DNA of 64,000 bases from Candidatus Chloroploca mongolica. GTDB taxonomy: Bacteria > Chloroflexota > Chloroflexia > Chloroflexales > Chloroflexaceae. Position 1 is the first letter of the stretch; each line of letters starts with the position of its first letter. A program made the position numbers and the translations under genes. The stretch spans positions 19,739 to 83,738 of the forward strand of contig NZ_SIJK02000025.1 of assembly GCF_004762035.2 (NCBI RefSeq), written 5' to 3'. The notes below the pieces were generated by a model that saw only the letters and a list, made by a program, of their open reading frames with translations, was not told where the DNA came from and made no database searches. This document shows positions 1-7,564 of this stretch, piece by piece.

Positions 1-384
1 AATACCGCCCGCGTTCACTTCAATCAGCATGTTGAACGCGAGGGCCGTTTTGGTCGCCGCATTATTTATGGCGGCCACATCATCAGCCTCGCCCGGGCGC
101 TCTCGTTCAACGGGTTAGCCAATGCACTCAGCATCGCCGCCATCAACGGGGGCCGTCACACCAACCCGACCTTTGCCGGTGACACCATCTATGCCTGGTC
201 CGAGATCCTCGCGCAGCAACCACTACCGGATCGCACCGACCTAGGCGCACTCCGCGTACGCACCGTTGCCCTCAAAGATCACTCGGCATCAGACTTTCTC
301 TATCAGGATAGTGCAGGCACCTATGATCCTGCCGTCGTGCTCGACGTTGATTACACCGTGCTCATACCCCGCCGCACCTCCTAA
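1..384 (+). CDS. mesaconyl-CoA hydratase-like (MaoC fold), 3' fragment
   Basis: The window begins inside this gene; 127 codons and a TAA stop are visible in frame 1. The segment IIYGGHIISLARALSFNG, followed by an NPTFAGDT block, fits the C-terminal hot-dog domain of 2-methylfumaryl-CoA (mesaconyl-CoA) hydratases of the MaoC superfamily. These enzymes add water to mesaconyl-CoA in the 3-hydroxypropionate bicycle and the ethylmalonyl-CoA pathway. The assignment rests on recalled family features, because the N-terminal catalytic part lies outside the window. A generic MaoC dehydratase is the alternative. A perfect hairpin follows the stop codon. Confidence 0.65.
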   Translation, partial: NTARVHFNQHVEREGRFGRRIIYGGHIISLARALSFNGLANALSIAAINGGRHTNPTFAGDTIYAWSEILAQQPLPDRTDLGALRVRTVALKDHSASDFLYQDSAGTYDPAVVLDVDYTVLIPRRTS

Positions 385-398
385 GCACGAATAATGTT

Positions 399-437
399 GC
401 CTCTCACCACGCAAGCTTCGCTTGCGTGGTGAGAGGC
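399..437. terminator. 17-bp perfect hairpin between convergent genes
   Basis: Arms 399-415 and 421-437 are perfectly complementary around a 5-nt loop (CTTCG). It lies between the plus-strand hydratase stop (384) and the minus-strand AIM24-like stop (445), so it probably serves both directions. AAAAAA follows on the plus strand, so no U-tract is present in that direction. Confidence 0.65.
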
Positions 438-444
438 AAAAAAT

Positions 445-1098
445 CTACTCACTACTGCCTGTCCCGCGTTTGAGACTCTGCAACAGCACTGTCCCTGGCC
501 CTTGCAGGCGGGTCATAAAGATGCCCTCGCCCCCAAAGAAAGCCCGCCCAACGCTGCCAACAGTCTGAATATCGTAGTCTACGCTGTCGGCAAACGCGGC
601 GAGATTGCCCGTACTGACCAGCAACGTCTCGTTCTGGGCAAGCTGGCGGCGGTCGAAGTCGCCACTGCCATGCAAGAGCACTTTGCCCTCGCCCGAGATG
701 CGTTGCAGGAAGAGTCCGGCTCCGCCAAAGAAAGCCGCCCCGGCCCGTCGGGCGATCACCACCGTAATGTCTACCTCGGGCCCCCAGGCCGCCAGAAACG
801 AGCCACGCGTCGCCAGCACCGGGCCATCGGCAAGATCCCACTCGGTGATATGTCCAGGCGCGTTCGAGGCGATCAGGGCAAACTGGCCCTCCTGCGCCGT
901 CTCGGCGTAGGTGAGCGAAATGCCTTCACCGGCCAGCGAGCGGCGCAGCGCCCCGCCAAGGCCACCAGGCACCCGCGGCCTCCACTCGACCCCTGGCGAA
1001 TAGGCCATCAATGCGCCCTTACTGAGCCAGACAGCCTCGCCAGGGGCAAAATCCAGGCGTGCACGTTGGGCAATCGTTCCTACGATGGTGTATTCCAT
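445..1098 (-). CDS. AIM24/TIGR00266 family protein
   Basis: This 217-aa soluble protein has no signal peptide or membrane segment. It carries two copies of the glycine-rich motif typical of the AIM24/TIGR00266 family: FFGGAGLFLQRISGEG near residue 122 and FFGGEGIFMTRLQGPG near residue 187. The family forms a beta-rich fold related to tryptophan-RNA-binding attenuator-like proteins. Its bacterial function is not established. The start ATG at 1098 is preceded by AAGGAGT, a good ribosome binding site. It is transcribed alone, convergent to the hydratase gene. Confidence 0.8.
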   Translation of the reverse strand: MEYTIVGTIAQRARLDFAPGEAVWLSKGALMAYSPGVEWRPRVPGGLGGALRRSLAGEGISLTYAETAQEGQFALIASNAPGHITEWDLADGPVLATRGSFLAAWGPEVDITVVIARRAGAAFFGGAGLFLQRISGEGKVLLHGSGDFDRRQLAQNETLLVSTGNLAAFADSVDYDIQTVGSVGRAFFGGEGIFMTRLQGPGTVLLQSLKRGTGSSE

Positions 1099-1193
1099 AA
1101 TTACTCCTTGTAAACTAGAGCGCTCCTAGTCTAGGATCAATACTTTTCAAATAAGCTCACGCGAAGGCGCGAAGGGTTCGCTCACCTACGCGA

Positions 1194-1258
1194 AAACCTT
1201 TGCGCCTTTGCGCCTTTGCGTCAAAAGAACCACCTTCTTTGCAAGGTATTGCGTCTAG
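1194..1258 (-). repeat. dispersed repeat copy overlapping the methyltransferase stop
   Basis: Read on the minus strand, about 48 bases here match 53321-53371 on the plus strand at roughly five bases in six. Shared blocks include CAAAGAAGG and TTTTGACGCAAAGGCG. The flanking DNA (1150-1215) is built of repeated GCGCCTTTGCG-like words. The repeat overlaps the stop codon of the methyltransferase gene (1255-1257). Confidence 0.5.
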
Positions 1259-1860
1259 GCCTGCGATAGACGCTCGGCGACCACAATTGACCAGTGTACG
1301 CCCGCCCGCCCACCATCGGCTTCAATGTCCTGTCTCAACACACACAAGCCCGAGGCGGCACAGTAGTGGGCCAGTTCATCCTGATCGATAGGTGTATAGA
1401 GACGACCATCGGGCTCGCGGGGCGTTGGGGTCTCACTGGCACGATACGTTAGCACCAGCCGCCCACCGGGACGCATAATTCTCGCTAATCCGGCCACGGC
1501 GGGCGCAAGCGCCTCAGACGGCAGATGCATCAAGACGGCACTACAGAGCACATTCGTATAGCTTTCATCGGGAATCGTCGCGAGGTGAGGCAACGTATCG
1601 TGGCGCAGATCAAGCTCGGGATACGCAGCGCGTGCTGCGGCAACCATCCCGATCGAGCCATCATAGCCAACCGTAGGAAAGCCCTGTTCGACAAGCCAGG
1701 CCGTATCACGGCCACTGCCACAGCCAACATCAACGGTCGACTGCCCGGGGACAAAAGCCGCCAGCACCTGCCGTTGCAACGCACGTGGCGTTTTGCTCCG
1801 TTGTGTCTCCGTGAAACGCTCGGCCTCGGCGTCATAGACCGCAAGTGTCGTTGGATCCAG
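1255..1860 (-). CDS. class I SAM-dependent methyltransferase, probable CTG start
   Basis: This is a Rossmann-fold methyltransferase. Motif I is VDVGCGSGRDTAWL, followed by an acidic motif II region and a RPGGRLVLTY block near the end of the fold. The substrate is unknown. The first ATG/GTG/TTG in frame is TTG at 1779. However, the reading frame upstream (starting LDPTTLAVYDAEAERF) reads like the family's normal N-terminus and runs back to CTG at 1858-1860. That CTG lies six bases after a perfect GAGAGG ribosome binding site. A TGA in the same frame, the stop of the upstream gene (1864-1866), blocks further extension. CTG is therefore the best-supported start, giving 201 aa. TTG at 1779 (174 aa) is the conservative alternative. 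Confidence 0.75.
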   Translation of the reverse strand: MDPTTLAVYDAEAERFTETQRSKTPRALQRQVLAAFVPGQSTVDVGCGSGRDTAWLVEQGFPTVGYDGSIGMVAAARAAYPELDLRHDTLPHLATIPDESYTNVLCSAVLMHLPSEALAPAVAGLARIMRPGGRLVLTYRASETPTPREPDGRLYTPIDQDELAHYCAASGLCVLRQDIEADGGRAGVHWSIVVAERLSQA

Positions 1861-1863
1861 ACG

Positions 1864-2700
1864 TCACCTCTCTATCTGTTCAATCTGCCCCTCAGCCAGC
1901 AGTTGCCGTCCCTGGACAAACAGACTGATCTGGGCCAGACCAAGCCAGACCAAGAGCAGCAGCAGCCCGAACTGGACAATGACAAACCAGAAGGGAGCGC
2001 TTACCTGGACAGCCGCGACCTCGTCGCGTAACTCGATGACAATGCTTTCATAGTCAGCGACGACCGTCATCGCCTCATCGAGATTCAGCGCAATGAGATC
2101 GAGGCCATCAGCTACCTCTTCTAAATCATCTGCAATCGTACGCAGATTATCCTGAGCCGTTCCAAGGCCCTCGCTCACTTCATCGAGGGCTGTTGGCAAA
2201 TCGACCAGGCTATCGGCGACCTGTTTGATGGCGAGACTCAACGGCACCTCGGGCTCATAGCGGAGCCCAAAAAAACCGAGGGTACCGAGCACATCATCAA
2301 CAAGGCGGGCCGACTCGCTCGCGGCCTTGAGCGCCTGATTGGTCGAGTCAAGTGTCTTGGGCAAACTCGTCCCCGTCACATCGCGGAGCGTGGTGAGCGT
2401 GGGATCGGTCGCAACCAGGGTACGGGAGGCACTGTTGACCGTGTTACTCAACGATTGGATCGTCAATTGCGTGTCAGCGAGCGTCCCATCGGCAACCTGC
2501 AACCCCTCCTGGGTCACCAGCAAGGCGCGATCGAGGATCGCAAGCTCACGTGAGAGCGCCTCGGAGGCAACCCGTCCCGTCACGAGCACAAAAAGAATAC
2601 CCGACAGACTGATGAGCAGACCGAGCCAGGCGGTCGCCATCAGGGTCAGGCCGAGCGTGCGCTTGGAAGGGGAGCGAGGAACCGAAGACCGTGGTGGCAT
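1864..2700 (-). CDS. membrane protein with long helical (coiled-coil) extramembrane domain
   Basis: This 278-aa protein is not recognised as a named family. A basic N-terminus precedes a membrane helix at about residues 16-40. A long, almost entirely helical stretch (about 45-230) follows, rich in D, L, T and A with heptad-like spacing. A second membrane helix lies at about 233-255. The topology resembles the helical linkers of chemoreceptors, but no signalling hairpin or HAMP domain is evident. It lies 15 bp downstream of the response regulator and just upstream of the methyltransferase, so the three may be co-transcribed with the partner-switch operon. Confidence 0.6.
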   Translation of the reverse strand: MPPRSSVPRSPSKRTLGLTLMATAWLGLLISLSGILFVLVTGRVASEALSRELAILDRALLVTQEGLQVADGTLADTQLTIQSLSNTVNSASRTLVATDPTLTTLRDVTGTSLPKTLDSTNQALKAASESARLVDDVLGTLGFFGLRYEPEVPLSLAIKQVADSLVDLPTALDEVSEGLGTAQDNLRTIADDLEEVADGLDLIALNLDEAMTVVADYESIVIELRDEVAAVQVSAPFWFVIVQFGLLLLLVWLGLAQISLFVQGRQLLAEGQIEQIER

Positions 2701-2715
2701 ACGTTTGCTCGTTGA

Positions 2716-3132
2716 TCAGGCAGCGCTCTGGCCGGTTTTCAGAAAGGGTGAGTCGGGACGACTCACCTCCTGGGTAAGCAATTGAGCGACTGTTTGGGCG
2801 AGATCCTCTGAGTCGACCGGCTTGGTGAGAAACGCATTGACGCCGATCCCGGCGGCCTTGATTTCATCAGTCTCTTTGCTGCTGGCGGTAACAATCACAA
2901 TTGGCATCCTGGCATACCGAGGATCGCTGCGGATGCGTTCTACCAGGGCAAGCCCATCAAGGCGCGGCATTGTCAAATCGGTCACCATCAGATCGATTGG
3001 TACCGTCGCCAGACATTCGAGGGCGTGAACCCCATCGTGGGCAGAAACAACGGCATAGCCATGGTTCTCTAGCACAAAACTCATCAAACGATGATTTGGC
3101 GCATAATCATCAACTACCAGAATAGTGCTCAT
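2716..3132 (-). CDS. single-domain response regulator (CheY-like)
   Basis: This 138-aa stand-alone receiver domain has acidic pocket D8-D9, phospho-acceptor D52 (MVTDLTMP), T82 and K104 (FLTKP), so it should be phosphorylatable. There is no output domain; the last 15 residues are a short polar tail. It starts 6 bp after a chimeric gene whose first 26 codons are a diverged copy of its own. It probably feeds a phosphorelay into, or reads out, the adjacent STAS/PP2C/RsbW partner-switching module, a common architecture in general stress signalling. Confidence 0.9.
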   Translation of the reverse strand: MSTILVVDDYAPNHRLMSFVLENHGYAVVSAHDGVHALECLATVPIDLMVTDLTMPRLDGLALVERIRSDPRYARMPIVIVTASSKETDEIKAAGIGVNAFLTKPVDSEDLAQTVAQLLTQEVSRPDSPFLKTGQSAA

Positions 3133-3298
3133 TGAGCATTATATCCCTTTCACAAGCAAACTCTTGGTAAGACTCCAGTGATTACGACCTGAAACCCGCG
3201 TATAGGTCACATCATCCATCAGCTTACGGATCAAAAAGATACCCATGCCACCGTTCGGTATATCATCAAGATCCGGTGGCTCATAGCTCTCTGCATCG
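3055..3298. repeat. tandem duplication, unit 1
   Basis: This stretch of about 244 bp is repeated in tandem at 3299-3542 with scattered substitutions. The repeat spans the 3' third of the RsbW-like gene, the intergenic gap and the 5' quarter of the response-regulator gene. At the junction, RsbW-derived TCTGCATC meets response-regulator-derived CGGCATAGCC with at most one base of overlap. Confidence 0.9.
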
Positions 3299-3378
3299 GC
3301 ATAGCCATGGTTCTCTAGCACAAAACTCATCAAACGATGATTATGCGCCAAATCATCAACTACCAAAATAGTGCCCAT
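3139..3378 (-). CDS. chimeric RR/RsbW fragment gene created by tandem duplication
   Basis: This open 79-aa gene has two parts. Residues 1-26 copy the N-terminus of the following response regulator (ILVVDD and HRLMSFVLENHGYA). Residues 27-79 copy the C-terminus of the preceding RsbW-like protein (DAESY, GGMGIFLIR, SLLVKGI). It lacks the receiver phospho-acceptor and lysine, and it lacks the N-box of the ATPase, so neither enzyme activity should remain. It has no stops or frameshifts despite visible divergence from both parents, and it is spaced 5-6 bp from both neighbours. It is either a recent remnant or a retained small protein. The start ATG at 3378 is equivalent to the start of the response regulator. 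Confidence 0.8.
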   Translation of the reverse strand: MGTILVVDDLAHNHRLMSFVLENHGYADAESYEPPDLDDIPNGGMGIFLIRKLMDDVTYTRVSGRNHWSLTKSLLVKGI

Positions 3379-3383
3379 CGAGA

Positions 3384-3827
3384 TTATATCCCTTTCACAA
3401 GCAAACTCTTGGTAAGATTCCAATGATTACGCCCAGGGGATGGCGTATACGTCACATCATCCATCAGATTACGGATCAAAAAGATCCCCATGCCACCGAT
3501 CGGTACATCATCAAGATCCGGCGGCGCATAGCTCTCTGCATCAAAAGGCTTGCCGGTATCTTGCAACTCAATCGTTAACTGCGGTGGATCGAAAGAAAGC
3601 GTCAGCGTAATCAGAATACGCCCTTCACCCTTATTTTCATATGCATGACGAACAATATTCGTACATGCTTCATGGACGGCCAATTGAATGTTATAAATCA
3701 CCATTTCAGCATCTTGCATCTGCTCAAGCAAGCGTAGCATATCGGCAATGCAATCGCTCAACAGATGAAGGTAGGTATAGCGGGCCGGCAGGTCAAGCCG
3801 GACCTGCTCCGGTTGAGTCACTGTCAC
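3384..3827 (-). CDS. RsbW-like anti-sigma factor / serine-protein kinase ATPase
   Basis: This 147-aa HATPase_c_2 protein shows the GHKL boxes: N-box HEACTNIVRHAY (52-63), D90-x-G92 (LQDTGKPF) and GGMGIFLIRNL (111-121). Family members bind sigma factors or partner proteins and phosphorylate STAS antagonists on serine. Its ATG overlaps the stop of the PP2C phosphatase gene by 4 bp, so translation is coupled. The STAS antagonist is two genes upstream, giving all three parts of a partner switch. No sigma factor gene is adjacent, so the regulated target is not visible. Confidence 0.88.
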   Translation of the reverse strand: MTVTQPEQVRLDLPARYTYLHLLSDCIADMLRLLEQMQDAEMVIYNIQLAVHEACTNIVRHAYENKGEGRILITLTLSFDPPQLTIELQDTGKPFDAESYAPPDLDDVPIGGMGIFLIRNLMDDVTYTPSPGRNHWNLTKSLLVKGI

Positions 3828-5347
3828 GACACTGCTCCTTTTAGTATGACGAGCGTCTGATCGTCATCTTGTTGGCCCCCTTGACCAAAGTGCTCAGTCT
3901 CGGCAAAGAATGCCTCTGCGATCTCGTGCGCGTTCTTGTGATGCGAGGCATTGACCAGTTGGAGCAGGCGTTCAATGCCAAGCAGATCATCATCGTGATC
4001 GCGCACATCGGTGAAGCCATCGGTGGCGGCAACCAGCAGATCCCCAGGGCCGAGGCGCAGGCGCTGATTTCGGCATGGATTTACTGGCAAGATGCCGATC
4101 GCCGTACTATCGGCCCGTAGCAACACCGCCTCACCATCGCAGGGTCGGTAGATCACTGGTGCATGGCCCGCATTGGCGTACATCAAGACATTACTCCCTG
4201 GTTCGAACTGACCTACTAGGGCCGTCGCAAAGACGCCCACCCTGGTAAAATCGTTATAGAGATCCTCATTTGACTGGCGCATAATGGCTTCGGGCGTTGG
4301 ATACGGCATAAACTGCGCTTTGCTATGGATTGCTGTGCGCGTCATCGTCATCAAGAGTGCCGCAGATAAGCCTTTGCCTGTTACATCGCCGATAACAAAG
4401 ATAAACGGCCGTCCATCTTGCACCACAAAGTCATAAAAGTCGCCCCCAACCTCTGACGCAGGCCGTGAATGTGCATAGATATCGAGCCCGGCGATGCTTG
4501 GCAGGGTTGGCGGCAGCAATTCTAGTTGCACCCGGCGGGCCAGATCCATTTCGGTACGGAGCTTGGCCTGGTCAAACATCTCTTGATAGAGTAAAACTCG
4601 ATCAATCTGCGCACTGGCCTGATCTGCGATCGCCTTGCTCAGTTTGATGTCAGGTGTGCCAAAGCCGCCGGATCGATTGATAATAGCCAGCCCAGCCATA
4701 AAATTATTGCGAATACGAAGAGGAAGATATAAGAGATTATACAACCCTTCTGGCCCTTCAGTGGGACGCACTTTTGGGAGATGGATTGGCTGTTCGGTCG
4801 CCAATCCTTGCCAGTAGAGTTGCCAGAGGTAGTCATCCGACAGAAACCCCTCGGGTTGTTGCACCAGCAACGCATCTTGCCCCGAGCTTGGCACAAACAT
4901 CATGCTGCACACTTCGGCCTTCAGAATTCGCATCGTCTCTTTCACGACCACGTCTAACGTCTGTTCGACCGTGACATACTCACGCATCCGCTGGGTCAGG
5001 CGATAGAGGGCCAGTTGTTGATCCTGACTGGTCACCAGATCGGCGGTTATCAGGTTCAACTCTTCTTCGAGTTGCAACAGATAGCTGATCAGTTCAGCAT
5101 CAGCGCGGAGCCGTTGCTCAAAGGCTGTGCCGGTAATGCCGGCGACGCGCAACTCACCGATTTCCTCGGTACCCTGCATTATCAATGGAGCGCGGAGGCT
5201 GGGGTTGTTGAGACGATGACTCGAAGGCCAGTAGACAATCGGACGTCCATCCTGCCAGACCCCAAATGCCGATGCACCCAGGGCCAGCCATGACTCGGCC
5301 AGGGCGGCAAATCGTGCGTATTGTGAACTGAGGATGGATACTAACAT
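3824..5347 (-). CDS. GAF-PP2C (SpoIIE/RsbU-like) serine phosphatase
   Basis: This 507-aa protein has an N-terminal region of about 115 residues without a clear match, then a GAF-like sensor domain (about 120-260). A short helical linker (DLARRVQLELLPP) leads into a C-terminal SpoIIE-type PP2C domain with GGDFYDF, IGDVTGKGLSAALLM and a QDDDQTL end motif. These acidic residues normally coordinate the two Mn/Mg ions. The expected role is to dephosphorylate the STAS protein encoded immediately upstream. No membrane segments are seen, so the input is probably a cytosolic ligand. Confidence 0.9.
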   Translation of the reverse strand: MLVSILSSQYARFAALAESWLALGASAFGVWQDGRPIVYWPSSHRLNNPSLRAPLIMQGTEEIGELRVAGITGTAFEQRLRADAELISYLLQLEEELNLITADLVTSQDQQLALYRLTQRMREYVTVEQTLDVVVKETMRILKAEVCSMMFVPSSGQDALLVQQPEGFLSDDYLWQLYWQGLATEQPIHLPKVRPTEGPEGLYNLLYLPLRIRNNFMAGLAIINRSGGFGTPDIKLSKAIADQASAQIDRVLLYQEMFDQAKLRTEMDLARRVQLELLPPTLPSIAGLDIYAHSRPASEVGGDFYDFVVQDGRPFIFVIGDVTGKGLSAALLMTMTRTAIHSKAQFMPYPTPEAIMRQSNEDLYNDFTRVGVFATALVGQFEPGSNVLMYANAGHAPVIYRPCDGEAVLLRADSTAIGILPVNPCRNQRLRLGPGDLLVAATDGFTDVRDHDDDLLGIERLLQLVNASHHKNAHEIAEAFFAETEHFGQGGQQDDDQTLVILKGAVS

Positions 5348-5350
5348 AAC

Positions 5351-5689
5351 TTACTTTGCAAAAGCTTTGAGCGCGTGCTCTTCATCGGCAAAAATCGTAA
5401 ACGCCTTATCCAGACGCGTCAATTCAAACGTCATATAGACCGACCGTCGCATCCCACAGAGATAGATTTCGCCCTGATGTTGCTGCGAGCGCTTCATTCC
5501 CTGTACTAGCGTTGCGAGCCCGGTCGAGTCAACAAAAATCGTTTCGCTCAGGTTGACCAGCACACGACACCCTGGTTTTGTGGTCATTTGTTCAAGCCAC
5601 GCTGCGACCGGGGCGACTGTATTGGCATCAAGCCGTCCACTGATATCGATAATGTTGACCTTGTCTACAAGGCGTGTTTTCATCTCCAT
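5351..5689 (-). CDS. STAS-domain anti-anti-sigma factor
   Basis: This 112-aa single STAS domain contains DISGRLDANTVAPV and the phosphorylatable serine in IFVDSTGLATL. The open frame runs further upstream to 5833, but the extra 48 residues look non-native. ATG 5689 has a GAGAGG ribosome binding site 8 bp upstream and gives a normal STAS length. It is the substrate and antagonist of the RsbW-like kinase and PP2C phosphatase encoded directly downstream (4-bp gap, then overlap). About 150 bp upstream of the start is free for a promoter. Confidence 0.88.
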   Translation of the reverse strand: MEMKTRLVDKVNIIDISGRLDANTVAPVAAWLEQMTTKPGCRVLVNLSETIFVDSTGLATLVQGMKRSQQHQGEIYLCGMRRSVYMTFELTRLDKAFTIFADEEHALKAFAK

Positions 5690-5836
5690 AACCCGAGCCT
5701 CTCTTTCGCATGCTGTTTCAACCAGAAAAAATTTGCCGGTGAAGGTTGAGCGCATTGTCACAACCGTTTGGCCGTGTTGCTCGCCTTGGGTGAGCATGGC
5801 CCGTACGTGCATGATACTACACATTGCAGGCAAACT

Positions 5837-7525
5837 TTACATGCGACTGATCTGGTTTTTCGTTTTTTCATCTCTGTTGTCCTGGGGGGGGCGTGTACGT
5901 ATGCGGCGTGCCCAGACGCTCGGTGTCTGCAAGAGGATGCGCACATCTTCGAGCCATGTGCGGGTCGCGGTATAGTAGACATCGGTCACAATCACGGTGT
6001 CGAGATCCGTCGTGCCCTCGGTTTGCAAATACCAGAGCCCGGTAAGACCGGCTGGCATGTCGTGGCGACGTTGATGCCATTCTTCCGTCAGTTGGGTTGC
6101 TTCGGCGCGACTCAGGGGTTTGACGCCAACCAGTTCGAGATCGCCACGCAACACATTGAAGAATTCTGGCAACCGATGCAACTCCCACTGCTCTAGCCAT
6201 TTGCCAAGCAGCGTGTAACGTCCATCGTGACGACGGGTACGAAAGTGGATTAATTCAAAGGTGTACAAGCGTCCATTCTCTTCGTTGAGGCGCTGGCCTA
6301 CCTTCACTTCGCGTACCAGCATGCGCCCGCCTGTCGTCAAGAAATTGAGCAGGCCGATCACGCCGAGGAGGGGACTCGTCAGCAGAATGAGGGCTAGCGC
6401 AATCAGGTTGGTTAGCGTACGCCGTAGTGAACTACGGTTGCGTTGCTTGCTTTCGACCTGACCGATCAGGAATGGATCGACTATTTCGGTCGTCACCCCT
6501 TCGACCGGATCGTTCACCGAGCCGGGTGTGACAAGTTTGTGCTCAATATGCACGAGTTGACCAACATAGGTATTGCTCAAGATACTACTCTGGATAATAG
6601 TAGCCTCATCGTCAATAACTACATTGCTCCCGATGATCGTCCCGAACCCGAGTTCAACCTCCCGCCCGATCCAACTATGCTGTCCAATATAGACTGGAGG
6701 GGCGAGTTTGACCGTCGGGTGGATCGAATGTTCGCGGCCAACCCAGATCCCGGGGGCCATCTCACGGGCTTCGAGGGAAGGATAGCGGAGCCGGTCCACC
6801 GGGCCTGCCATGGCTTCTTCAGGGGTACTGGCGGCATAGGCACTGTAGAGATAAACCTGTTGCGCTTCGTGGTAGTCACGGAAGGTCGCGAGCGGGTTCC
6901 AGTACCCGTTCATCTGAAAGCCATACATTGGTTCGTTGGCCGCCAGTAACTCGGGCAAGAGGTCGGCCACAATGTCGTAGTGCTCGTGATCGGGGATCGC
7001 CTGCAGGATCTCAGGTTCAAGGATGATTGCTCCGGTGACTTGCAGGTCACCAGCAGCGGCACCGAGTTCGGTGATGCGCTGGTCGTTGTTCAGGCGTACG
7101 CAGGGGCGTGGATCGCCAGGGCGCGGCGTATGGAGGATCGCTGTCACCTTACCGTCGTGGGCCTGATGAAACGCAAAAGCCTCGGCCAGATCGAGATCGA
7201 AGAGCGCGTCTCCTGGCAGCACCAGCGTGGTGGTTTCCAGCAAACTCCCCGCCCAGCGCAGCGAACCTGCCGAGCCCCAGGCTTCGCGTTGAGTCACATA
7301 CTTGATGTCGAAGCCCCAACGTCTTCCGCCGCCAACATATGCAGCAATCTGTCCCCCACGTTCGTATAGACTGATCAAGACATCCGGACAACCACAACGT
7401 CCCAGAATCTCCAGCGTGGTGGCAATCACAGGGCGATCAACAAGCGGGAGAAGGGCGGTTGGCATTGTTGCGGTGAGCGGCCTCAATTTTGGCTGCTCAT
7501 CGGTCGCGAGAATGAGTACTTGCAT
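5837..7525 (-). CDS. nucleotidyltransferase / sugar-phosphate transferase fusion
   Basis: This 562-aa fusion has three parts. Residues 1-240 are a nucleotidyltransferase of the mannose-1-phosphate guanylyltransferase/GlmU-like type (start MQVLILA, PGDALFDLDL). Residues 265-350 look like a left-handed beta-helix stretch. After a hydrophobic helix at about 372-395, residues 395-545 are a bacterial sugar transferase domain (VREVKVGQ, FRTRRHDGRYT, GDLELVGVKPLS, GLTGLWYLQTEG). The fusion would couple making a sugar nucleotide to loading the sugar phosphate onto undecaprenyl phosphate, the first step of exopolysaccharide repeat assembly. The canonical KFRSM motif is altered to HFRTR. A second complete sugar transferase lies upstream. 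Confidence 0.82.
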   Translation of the reverse strand: MQVLILATDEQPKLRPLTATMPTALLPLVDRPVIATTLEILGRCGCPDVLISLYERGGQIAAYVGGGRRWGFDIKYVTQREAWGSAGSLRWAGSLLETTTLVLPGDALFDLDLAEAFAFHQAHDGKVTAILHTPRPGDPRPCVRLNNDQRITELGAAAGDLQVTGAIILEPEILQAIPDHEHYDIVADLLPELLAANEPMYGFQMNGYWNPLATFRDYHEAQQVYLYSAYAASTPEEAMAGPVDRLRYPSLEAREMAPGIWVGREHSIHPTVKLAPPVYIGQHSWIGREVELGFGTIIGSNVVIDDEATIIQSSILSNTYVGQLVHIEHKLVTPGSVNDPVEGVTTEIVDPFLIGQVESKQRNRSSLRRTLTNLIALALILLTSPLLGVIGLLNFLTTGGRMLVREVKVGQRLNEENGRLYTFELIHFRTRRHDGRYTLLGKWLEQWELHRLPEFFNVLRGDLELVGVKPLSRAEATQLTEEWHQRRHDMPAGLTGLWYLQTEGTTDLDTVIVTDVYYTATRTWLEDVRILLQTPSVWARRIRTRPPQDNRDEKTKNQISRM

Positions 7526-7564
7526 AAGAACGCTTATCGTCCGATCTCAAAAAAAGTCTTGGGA

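Noticed and set aside
1255..2700. Single fused membrane protein-methyltransferase gene
   Set aside because: The two share a frame but are separated by TGA at 1864-1866, and a ribosome binding site sits just before it. Two genes are simpler than programmed readthrough.
5690..5833. N-terminal extension of the STAS protein
   Set aside because: The extra 48 residues have no domain character. ATG 5689 has a much better ribosome binding site and gives the standard STAS length.
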